Below, in pieces: positions 36,401 through 48,400 of a DNA stretch of 64,000 nt (positions within the stretch are counted from its first letter, which is position 1; every line of letters starts with the position of its first letter). Below the pieces are notes generated by a model. That model did no database searches. It had not been told where the DNA came from and worked only from the letters and a program-made list of their open reading frames with translations. Location: NCBI RefSeq assembly GCF_954871325.1, contig NC_088776.1, positions 57,684,954 through 57,748,953 of the forward strand, read 5' to 3'. The DNA is from Gordionus sp. m RMFG-2023. Lineage: Eukaryota > Nematomorpha > Gordioida > Chordodea > Parachordodidae. The position numbers were made by a program, and so were the translations under genes.

Positions 36401-39400
36401 AGGAAGAATTGAGGGATAAAATTAATAAATGGCAAGCTGTGAGGAAGAATTGAGGGATAAAATTAATAGATGGCAGATGGCTATGGAAGCAAAGGACTTC
36501 AAAATAAATGCAGCAAAGACAAAGATGATGATTGGTGGGGAAAATCTAAAGATGCAGGAATCCGGCAAGTGGCCTTGTGGGGAAGGTGTTGCTAGAAATT
36601 CAATCCAATGCACCAGATGTCATACCAGAAATGGGTGCATAATAGATGTAGCGTGAAAAAACGAAGTTTGATATTAACAAGAATGACCTTTATTTGTAGA
36701 AAGTGCATAAAAAATTACCTAATAATGATAACGTAGAAAATGATTGTCTGGATATTGTCCATGGGTTAACCCTGGGAAAAGTGAATAAATTTTGTTATTT
36801 GGGTGATATGCTAAACACAGATGGAGGTGTAGATTCTGCCTTTGTTTGATACAGACACGCATGGAAGAAGTTCAGAGAGATGTCGTCTATTCTAACATAA
36901 AAAAGTCTCTCTGAAAGGGGAAAGTTTAAGTAAGCTGTATGAGCAGTTATTTAGTTTATTGCGGTAAAACATGGGCAATGAAAGTGGACCCGAAAAGCCA
37001 AATTAGAAAGAATCAGAGATGAGGATGAAGAGATGAATGTGTGGGGTGTCTCTGAGAGAGAGAAAAACTAGCAGCAAGAAATTGCGAGCAAGATTGGTTA
37101 TAGATATGATTGGAGTGGTAATACGAATAGATGGACTAAGATGGTTTGGGCTTATGCACCTTATGGTGTTAGAGGATCAAGACCTAGAGGAAGGCCCAAG
37201 ATGACGTGGAAAAATGTGATAGCAGTGGATATTACAAAAATGAATCTTACAAACATTGATGCTCAGGACGGTCATAGATAGAAAGGAAAAATGAGAGAGA
37301 AAACTGGTCTACCAGGGTAAACCTGGAAATCGCCATAAAACGGAGAAGAAGAAGATATTTTGTCAAATCTTGTGTGAAACAAGGCGTTAATATTTTTTTA
37401 TTTGTAGAATATTTTTTTCTTAATCAAAAAAAAAAATTTAAATTATAATTCAGACCAGGTCGGGAGGACAAATATTTAAAATTTCGGGTCATCCTTTGAA
37501 AGCACATATAGAAAAAAAATTCGTTCAAAATCGGGCCGGCCAGGACAAATTATTTTTAAAAAATTTCTAGCCGGGCCGGGTTTGAAAAATTAGGCCTGAT
37601 GCAGATCACAATATATAGATTTCTTTATTTCTCCTCCATAATTTAAAAAAAAAATTTTTTATCTATTTTTTTTACCACTAATTATTTTACTCCAATAAAA
37701 AGATTGTTTTCTTATCAAGAGTCGTATAGAATAATTTTAAAAAGGATAAATAAAAAATAATGATAATTGGAAAAATCACAATTTGAATGAGGTCAAAAGC
37801 GCCGAATTTTGTTGGTTGGGTTACATTAAAATATAGCTGAGTCCTGGTACATACTCCTATACGAAGATGGGTCCCAACGTAAGGAATTTTTATATACGCC
37901 TGGCATAAATAAATAAATAAAATGTAGTGTATTTATTTTCCTTTCCTTGAGGATATTATGATATCCCGAATAAGTCCTATCTAACGGAATTATACTGATT
38001 TTGAAGTTAAAACCCTTTCGGTTTTCTCATAAAATTAATATGACACCATATTTTAAATAAATGCGTGAAAATAAAATTTTAAAAAATACGACTTCCATAC
38101 ACACATAAAAAAGTACCTTAATAATATATTCATGGTGGTTTCATTTTATATGATCAACTCCTTTAGAAGATATAAAGATTGAAAGGTGGTTTTATATTTG
38201 CAATACCGCGACCGAAAAGGAATTTAACAATAAATATAAAATACTTTTTTTAATTAAGTTTTATTTATAATAACTAAATTTTTTATATCCATATAACCAT
38301 AACCAAAGGCCTCTAATAAGTGGATTTAAAGACATATAATAAAATTGATGAGGAAAACCCCCACCTAAATTCCCTCCCCCTTTAATAAAATCCCTTTATA
38401 ACAAAATATATAAGTTGATACCTTTTTTTGTAAAATTTGAATTTTAGGCCATTATAAAAATTTGAATTTAAGTATAGGGTGAATTCCCCTACAAATCAAC
38501 ACGATTTTCCGACCCACTTAAAGTTTTCTAAAATGTTTACTAGAGTTTACATACATTATAATTAAGAAATAAAATAAAAATTTTAAGCTCCAACTCCAAA
38601 CAACGGCTGATATACGGGCTTCTATAGGTCAAAAAAATAGGGCATTGTGCTCTCCATTTAGATTTAGATATCTTTGGATATAATTGAGCTAGAAGAGCCA
38701 GATAGTGCTTTATATAGCCTAATGGTAGGTCTTTAAAGCTTTAAAATGTAGATTGTATAAAAAATAAATGTCAAAAACCGGAAATAGAAAATTATAAATG
38801 ATTATTCAATTTTTTCAACTCAATTTTTTTTATATAAATAGATATGGACTAAATAAATATGCAAAATTTTAAGTTTGGCCTAGCTGAGCTTGGGAGATAT
38901 GCAGAGTTGGGCAGTACCGCAAATACTTGTATCTAAGATACAAGATACAAGATCCTTTTGTATCTTGTACTCAGTATCTTATTGACATTTTTAATAAGAT
39001 ACTAGTATCTGTATCTAAGATCCTTGATTTTGAAAAGAATCTTGTATCTTTTTCATTTTCTTTAAAAAGATACAGATACAGATTTTTTTAAATATTCATG
39101 TTTAGAACATTTACATATCACACAATGTAACTTTATTTTCTGGAAATCTTGTATTATTTTTTTTATTTTTTGCTATATTTTAAATATATTGATAACCAAA
39201 ATTAGTTGGAAATTTTACAGATCACAAAGATAGATATATTAAAAATAACAACACCAAAAATAAGAAAAGGATATATTTTATATGAAATATTTTTTAATTT
39301 GCAGAATGTTTAAAATATATAGTAGTGAAGATGAAATTATAGAGATAGGTACTCCTGAATCAAATCCGAATCTTAAAATTCTAGATGGAAAATTTTATAA

Positions 39401-42400
39401 AGTAATTCATGTGAAAAAGGACAAGGTACAAGCCGAATGTCAAAATTGCACAAGTAAAAAAGTTATTAAAGGTAACAAACTCCTCTACAAACTTTGTTAA
39501 ACATATTAAAGTATAGTATACATTTTTATTTTATAATTATTAACATAATAATACCTATACATAAGTCCCTCTTAGATAATTGTTATTAAAAATTTTTTAT
39601 AGAAGATGGTTGGTTGATTATCAAATTAAAATCATTTTTGGATATATACCGATACCACTTTCTAGAGGTCAATTTGATCCGATATTCCCGATATTAAATT
39701 TATATCGGCCGATTACCGATCTGATATCATATATAATTTTGTATTCTGTAAAGATACCAATGGTTTTAATTTTTAATATACTTTTTATTAGTATAACATC
39801 TATAATTTAACTATACCATAACTTATGTTATTTAAATATATTATAATGATCAGGTATAGTTATAGTTTATATTCAATTAGATTGCAATTCTAAAAGTATA
39901 TAAAATATTTTTATTGTTAAATCACTTTTATATAATAAGTAACACATTAATCTATATACATATTAAGTAATAAACAATTATATTATGAAATTTGAAATAA
40001 ATATTTAAAATAATATTTAACATTAATATAGCGAAGATTTCTTTTTAGAAATACCAATATTTCCAATTTATCAGAGGTCAGCTTGCGGCGATAGTAACTG
40101 TCAATATCACCAGCTTCAATAAAAACAGATTCTGAAGAGATTATTGCACACTTTTATAAACAAAATGCGCAAAAAAATAACAATATGAATGTTTATTAAT
40201 TAATTGTTATTATTAAAAAAAATATACATAAAAATGGATTTCGATTTTATTTATAAAAATAAATGATTTCAGATATAATTATTTTTTTAAATTTTATAAC
40301 ATTTTAATTTTGTTCGGATCAAATTTTATAATATTGACCGATAACCGATATTTTATGGGTAAAATATCGGCCTGATGCGATCCGATAAAAAATATCGACA
40401 CATCCCTAATATATTTTATATTTAATTATTTTAGAAAGTTCTAATTAAAGTAAATATTTAAGCTACAATTGATATATAATATAGAAAATTTTAAAAGGCT
40501 CTTAATAAAATAATTATAATAAGGTAGAATTTAATTTTATTAGTTACTTTTATTTATTTATGATATAAGTAAATACATTACAGTATTTATTTACAAAATT
40601 TAATCAATTTAAAATGCATTAAAGAAAATCGCTATGTAATTAACAATTAAATATAATGATGTACATTATTTTCATATTTTTTATATATAATTAATGATTT
40701 TGCAAGAAATATATAAAAAAAATTTGAAAAGAGATTTAAATGATATAATCTATATTTAAAACAACAGAAAATAACCTGCAAATTCTAATTAACTATTTGA
40801 TTTAATTTTTTTTCTTATTTGCACATTTTCAACTACCATTAAATATACTACTCTCCCTTCCCTGTTTATACTATTAATGCGCAAAAATTAATATTAAAAT
40901 CTCAGATTATTATAATTTTTTTTTGTGAATAAGAATGATTTTATTAAATTTCTTTTTACATAAAACCTAGTCATCAATAAATATTTTATTAATTATTGCA
41001 AATATTCATTCTTATATGTGTATGCTATGTTCTTCACAAATAAATAATAAAAACTGTATTTTATAAACTATTCTAATTTAATTGGTAATGGTAATTTAAA
41101 AGTATCTTTTATTTAAGATACTCTAATTTAGTAAAAGATACAAGTATCTCTTATCTTGTATCTTTTCGATATTTTTAAAAAGATACTAGTATCTGTATCT
41201 AAGATTCATTTTTTTATAAAGAATCTGTGTCTGTATCTAGATTTTTTTTCCAGAGGACCTGCCCAACTCTGGAGATATGGCCTTTTAATCATTAGTAAAT
41301 TATTAATAAATATTTGATAAATTATTAAATGTAATACTTTTAAGCTAAATTCCATTAAATATTTTATTTTATGTATTTAAATAAAAGAAATAATGGTGGG
41401 GAATATTGCTAATTTATGTAATATATTTACATTGTTCCTAAATTTCGCACAATTTGGATAAATATATATAATATGTGGCCTAAGAAATATACTTCATCTG
41501 GGAATGTTTTTCAAGACATTGAAAGATTTTATAATCCCAATGAAAACAATCGAAAATGCCTAAAAACATTTTATAATAAAGGTTAAAGGAGAGAAGTGCT
41601 AATTCCAGAATAAACTCCTTTTATGAAATTTTAAGGAATTATATTCTAATTTTAAAGAAGCACATGGTGACATAAAAGTGGGCTTTAATAAATTTTCTTA
41701 TATACCTAAATATTGTGTATTAGCTGGAGGACTAAGAACCCATGCATGTGCATATGCACTATTTATCAAAATTTTAAATTGATGTTGTACGACGGAAAAT
41801 TTGTCCAATTAACCTCTAATGTTATATTTCCTATTAAAAATTATCAAGATTGTATTGCACAATCTCTCTAATCTTACAATTCCTGATTGTTACTTTAGAA
41901 AATGTAAATTTTGCCCAGGTTTCCTCAATCCAAGAGAAAAGTTTACGATATCTTTAGACAATCGTGCAATTGATTATATAACTTTCAAACAATGATTATT
42001 TGTTAATCAAACGACTCTGTAAACATTTTGTGAGTCGATATCCTATTTTATTATTATACGAAAAATTACATATGTTAATTCCACATTCATTTATATCTAC
42101 GCAAATGTAACTCAATAAAATCGAATTTTTAGCTATGGATGATTTTTTGGAAAAACGTATACAAACTCTTGTAAAAATTTTAGAAAAATCTGAGGGGGTC
42201 GGGTTTAAAATCGCTTTTTTTTAATTGTTGATTTGTCGTGGAATTATAGATAGATAATTTGTAATTTAAAACTGGAGACATATTTTTCTGAAATTTATTA
42301 CCTATTTTTTTTTTATAACTATTATATTATATTTTAGGTAAATTAATTAAGATTAAAAGTATATTTTTTTTCAAAATTTTGAAAAATTATTAAATTACAA

Positions 42401-45400
42401 AGGGCATATTTAAAAAGATTTTGGTAAGTGCAAGCTATTTTTTTCTCTTTATTTTCTGAAGGATGGCGCTCCGATGTGCCCATTCCATCAACATTACAAC
42501 TCATATTTTCTTGTATACTTTAGAGAATTTTTTAAAAAATATGTATCATTTTATTAATATAAAGGATATTCTATCAAAATTGTGTAATATATTTTTATCA
42601 TTATTTATTTTGAAACTTGAATTGAGAAATCTAGATAATCACGCTTGGCAAGAAATATTTTCTCATACATCTTGTATGGGATATTAAATTCATTTTTGTT
42701 TCTAGTGGAAGCATTGATAATACCATCTATTTCAAAATAAGGTGTATTGTTAGCTTGCTTCATGACTTTTATGGTAAAGTTTTCATGAAAGATGACTGGA
42801 TAACTTTGTTATTACACAATTAAATAATAAATATATATATAATTAAGTATCGTTATTTTTTATTGTGGGAGACTCATTTTTTCAATATTTCCTTAAAATT
42901 AAAAAGAAAAATTAATAGCAAAAATAGCAAAAAAATAATAATATAAATATTCAAAAATGAGAAGGAAATTTATATTTATTAATAATTTTCAAGTTCAAGT
43001 GGCTATCGGTTGAGCCCATCTATACTTCATGTCTAATAACGATACCACTGATGTATCGTATTATATTAAATTATTATTTTTTTCTTTTATAATTAGTTTA
43101 TGCCATTTTCAATTAGATCATAATGCTTTTTTAAGCAATTATTATCCTCTATGGTATAAATATTTTAACAATATCAAAAATGACAACTGAAACTTTACAA
43201 ATAATGCTATATAAATGAACACATGATTTTTTTTTAAAAAAGAATTAATTGGTTAAAAATGATATTATAACATAAATGATACTTTGGCAATTCGAGAATC
43301 TGCTGAAGGGTGTATGTTCCGGTTTGATTGATAACACGATATAATTCTAAATTAAATTAGATGATGGTAACAAAAGATTGGATGAAATTAAGATAGATGA
43401 GATAAGAATGAAGATAAGAAAAAGAAAATAAAAGAAGAAAAAAGTAAAAGAGAAAGAGAAAGGCAAAAGAAAAGGATTTAGACTTAGTAGATTAATTTTA
43501 AAATACTTTTTCGTTCTTCTTTGCTCACAATCTTCTTCATATATTCTATTTAACATAATATAAATTATTATTATTATTTAATAGGCATCAAATAATTTTA
43601 AAAGAAAATAAACACATTTTATATTGGGAAAGCGGCTAAGGTAGTTTATACTATTTATCATTGATCTATTCACCTCAAGCAACTATTGAAAAATATCTCC
43701 CCTTCCCCTTTTAAGAGATATAAGATATGCTAGTTCAATGAAGGAGTATATTTTTGACCAGTCTCAATATCTTAACCTCCAATATAATAAATAAGGAAAA
43801 ACATTGACTTAGAAATCGATGGAAACCGGAGATCTCTCTATGCTCAAATATTTATCAATTCCAAAATATATATAGGATAATGCCTACAAATTTTAGAGTT
43901 TTAATTTAAGGTTTTTCAAACGATTTAATTTCAAATATCATTATTTAAAAAATTTCTCCAATACGAAAACACTTTATTCAGTTTTATTTTTTAAGTTTAA
44001 AATTAAGTTATTTATTATTATTATTATTATAACCTGTGCACTGCAAAATACTGTTCTTTATAAAGATTTTCGGGGATGGTTCTTGATTTTTCTTTTCGAA
44101 GCGTAAAATCTTAGTTATCCTGAATTTGCAACCAAGTTTATGCCTAATATAATCAGTTCCGTCATTATTAAAAGTGATGCGTATTTCAGGTTCCCCGTCG
44201 ATATATAGTAGTATCTTTTTTTTAAAAAAATAAAAGAGGTTTATGTGAATTACATGAAGCAAAAACTTTGCCCTACCTTATTATAATGTGAAATAAAGAG
44301 AAAATGAATTGATTTAAATCCCTTACATTTTCTATTTTTTTTGAATGGCCGGCTGACTTGACAATATTGGCGTAATTTTTTGTATCACAACATTCACCAT
44401 CTTTAATGCAAATTTCAACCAGTGTAATGTTTGTCGGCAAATTTATTTTTAGTTTCTTAGTGTTTTTGTTATAAATTTATATATATATATATTAGTTTAT
44501 ATATATGATACTTAAAATTAAAATCTTCATATCTTCCGATCATGAAGATTAAGAAAAATTTATTCCCGTCACACTACAAATTTACTTCACACCCCACTTA
44601 TAAAATATTGGATTTATCTTATTCCCTACATTTAAATAAAATGTTATCTTAGCATATCATCATTGTGAGTGAGAGGTAAAAAATCTAAATTGTCATCTCT
44701 TTCCTACTAAAGTGGAAAATTACTTATAATACATACTTTATTTAGTAATATCTAAGATATTTTATTTGTACCCCAAACTTTTTCTAAATTTTTTATCACT
44801 TATAAAGATAATCTTTTAAATTCGGCCTTGACAGCTTAGATATCTTTAACTTTACCTGAAGCTGTTTTACCCATCTTTTTAATACATCAAACAAATTTTA
44901 ATAAAATTTTTTTTTTAAATACTCCAGTCAAACCAGCTTTGGAAACAACTATCAATGTACTAGTCGTTAAGAATTGTTGGAAGGATTACCAAGTCCTAAC
45001 CTATATAACCTCTTATCTGATGAACAATCAAGAATTGGCCACCAAATTAGATGTAACATCGTTCAACCACTTAGATGTATATAATGTAAAATATCGGTTG
45101 ATTCCGAAGGAAGACACGATCTTAATTGTATAATAGTCAAGGCAGATATGCAAGATATGCACTGATTACTTCAATTATTAGTAGCCGTTCTCTTACAAGG
45201 GCTCATATACCAAACAAGGCAAGATGGTTTAACTTCTGTATCTTGGGATTTAGGTAAAAGTTTAGTGTCTCTTCATTTCCAAAAATAATGTAAATTCAAA
45301 TCCGGTTAATATAACAAAGAAGAAGAAAATACAAATTATGTTTTTTTTACCAATCATCTCTTCCATTGAACATATGTTAAGCGGATTTAAAATTTAAAAA

Positions 45401-48400
45401 AAAATGCCCTGACATCTGAACATACGGAATTTTAATATTTTAAAGTATAATTATTCGTGTTTTTTCGGAAAATTGTAGTCCCAATCACAGATCTGCAAAA
45501 ATAGGCCCGGCCCGTAGATCCAAACGTCCGGGAAAAAATCCGAGTTGGGCTAGATGGGGTCTAATATTTTTTAAAAAAATTCGGGCCGGTTAGGACTTTA
45601 GAAATTTTTTTAAAATATATCTTAATTTTATTTTTTGAAACTTACAATAAAGCTTTTCAAGTTAAATTTTCCACCTCCCACCTTTAAAGTAATTAACTTT
45701 AAAAGCAGTTCTTGGGTGTAGGCTATTTTTTGGTCCCTCTCTTTTCCTCTAAGCCTATAGACGTTTTAATAACATTTCTTCAGAATTGTTGTGCGTACAA
45801 GTACGTGCGGCTTGCCCACAAACGTGTGGAGGGCTCCTCATATTTTTTCCCCCTTAAATTAATAAATTCCAATTAGATGGAAATGAGGAAAACCTAGCGT
45901 TGCTCTGTTGTATATTCAACGTTAGAGGGCGAATGCGCTATAAATCACGTATCACGTAATTTTATTTTCAATTTTTTTAAGTAAAATAAAAAAACATTTA
46001 ATTTGATTTATAGAAACTAGACACCATATGATCGGTGTAACTAAACTGAGTATTGACAGATAAAATTTATTTTTATTTTATAGCCTATCAATTTTGTTTT
46101 AAAAATATAAATAAAATGCTTCTATTAAATAAATCAAATTTATCCAAAATTAATTTTATCTAAATAAATAAAATAGAATATGGAAGAAGAAGGAGTAGTC
46201 TATAAATTTATAATATGTATAGAACAGATACATTACATAGAAAATATAACACCCTATAATAAATTTAATATATCATAAATATATTTCCGGTAGATGGCGT
46301 AATAGATTAAAATTTTATTTTTAATTAAAAATAATATGATAGGAGCATAATTCTTTACTTTGGATTAATTTATACAAGCTATTTAATCATAAAATGTAAA
46401 AAATTTGAAGTTTCTATCATTATTTTTGGAGTTATGATGTCAATTCTCAGTTTTATCAATTTTTTAGATTTTTGGGATTTTAAAAATATTTTATTTTTTT
46501 AACTTCATTTTGTGCAAACTTACTTATAATGAAAAAAATTTTAAGTTTCCGTCATTATTTTTTGAGTTATGATGTCGCAAGAAAGAACCTTCTTATCTTC
46601 TTATGAAACTTTTAATGAGTTTCCATTTATCTTAATTTTTCTTTATAAAATTATATTTAATAAGATTTGTGGAATATTGCTATTTCTAATTGGTTTAAAG
46701 TATGTATTGTTATTTACTATCAAATCTTTATTAACATTTATAACTGTTAAAGATAAAAAAAAGTTTTTCTTTAAACCCCCTCTTTTATTATGTTAAAGAT
46801 AAAAAAGTTTTTTATCCCCCTCTTTTATTATGTGTAAGATGTAAAAGTTTTTTATCCCCTTCTTTTGTTTATGTTAAAATTAAATTAAAGTTTTTTTATC
46901 CATCTCCTTTGTGTACCATAAAATGAAAGTTAAAAAATGTTTTTCTTTTTTTTTGGTAATTTTTGTTTTAAGTTAAACACAGTGAGTTAACACATATGGC
47001 TTTTGTGTTTTCTCTCACTTTACTGGATTTCTTACTTTAGGAGTCCTCAGTAAGGTGATCCGAAAATATGAGTTAGACCGTTGGGTCCGGGAGACCACCC
47101 TGCATCCCAAGGTATATTTTGAGTTTCGGGAAGTCTAAGGGGGTAGGTTTTATCCCCAATTATGTACGATAAAACTAACACAACTCGATTCCACAAAAAC
47201 GTTCTTTTTTTCACTTTGCGCCAATTTAATTTTAATTTATAATTGCGCCTTTTATTTTCCCTATAAAAGGGACGAATTTTTTATAGTTGGGATATACTTT
47301 ATTTTTTCCTGTAAAATAATTTTGAAATTCTTTATTAATCTTTTTTATGTTTAAAAATAATTTTGGAATTTTTATTAATAAAATATCATGACCCGATCTC
47401 AAAGTACTTCAATAACAAACGTCTTTTTTAAGACCAATGAATATCCAACGGTCTTTTTAAGACCAACGAATACCCAACCGCCCTTTTAAGGGCCCCTTAA
47501 ATTTTAAGTAAACTAGTTTTACAATTCGTATCATAGATGATTGTCAAGAAGCCTGTCATTTTCAGGGACAATTTATAAATGGAAATTTCTATATCACATT
47601 TATTTATAGGTGAAAATTAATATTTATAATTATAGAGTTGCAGAATCTTCTAATAGATTTTAATAAAAATATACGTATTTTTGGTATATTACTATATATA
47701 CATCTATAAATTTTCTTATATTTTAGAGGTGCCTACTTTTGTTAGCAAAAAGGGCAAGACCATTGCTATTTTTTGAAAATTTTCTTTACCGATATAATGG
47801 TTCATAAGGCCATACAACCTACTATCGCTGTCTAAGAGCTTATTGTAAAGTCACCTGCAAATATATTCATGAATATAAACTTCCAAAAGCCATTAAAATC
47901 ATATTTATCTATTCTGCATAAAAACTTTACAAGCTGTAAAATTAATTGTGCAGCAAAATCTTTTAGATACGAGGTTAAATATATATCTAAAGGCGTTAAA
48001 CCAACAATGTCTTGAAGATCGGGATATATATAATTATCCTGGAGCCCTTCCACCTTCATTTCGATCAAAAACACAATTAACCGTGTTTTAAAACAAACTA
48101 GGCACAATATTCCCAATAGCAATGATACTATTCTATTGCCACTGATCTCATAACAACAATCATGGTCATAATTTTTTAAAATTATAGTTGAATATTATTG
48201 CACATTAAATGTTATCCATTTTTTTGCCAGACATGGCACAAACTGATTATAAAGCAGGAGCAATATCTGCACTACAATTTGTATTTTCGAATGTTTTAGT
48301 AAAGGGTAAAGTTGAAATTGTTTATAGTCATAGCATAATTTATTCCTAGGCAACTGTTTGGAGTAAAGTCCAGCATTTAGGCTTGATAAAGCAATATAAT

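Larger units (their letters stand above)
34050..37360 (+). mobile_element. Degenerate RTE-like LINE inside the hAT-like element
   Basis: Plus-strand copy with recognisable endonuclease, reverse transcriptase and C-terminal blocks scattered over several frames, and a GAAGAAGAAGA tail near 37,350. The start is set where sequence stops being AT-rich (about 34,050-34,130); true 5' limit unknown. It is a different, more G-rich subfamily than the LINE at 2.8 kb. Confidence 0.75.
33916..37609. mobile_element. hAT-like element with GGCCCGG-rich inverted ends, carrying a LINE
   Basis: The left end CTAGGGATCTGCAATCGGCC and the right end (reverse complement GTGATCTGCATCAGGCC) are diverged inverted repeats of over 100 bp containing CCCGGCCCGG blocks. 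The two ends are flanked by AATATATA at 33,908-33,915 and 37,610-37,617, an 8-bp duplication as expected for hAT elements, though this AT-only word could match by chance. Single-ended relatives are at 45,484 and 60,376. Apart from the ends, the interior is mainly a degenerate LINE. The element lies in an intron or just upstream (on the minus strand) of the exon at 33,570. Confidence 0.6.
38902..41271 (+). mobile_element. hAT element, 2.37 kb, with exact 8-bp target duplication
   Basis: The left end CAGAGTTGGGCAG (38,902-38,914) and the right end CTGCCCAACTCTG (41,259-41,271) are perfect 13-bp inverted repeats. Both sides are flanked by the identical 8-bp GAGATATG (38,894-38,901 and 41,272-41,279). 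Subterminal regions are dense in GTATCT/AGATAC repeats on both sides, as expected for hAT transposase binding. The interior keeps a BED-type zinc-finger fragment and a nested, smaller hAT; no catalytic core remains, so it is non-autonomous. Confidence 0.95.
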
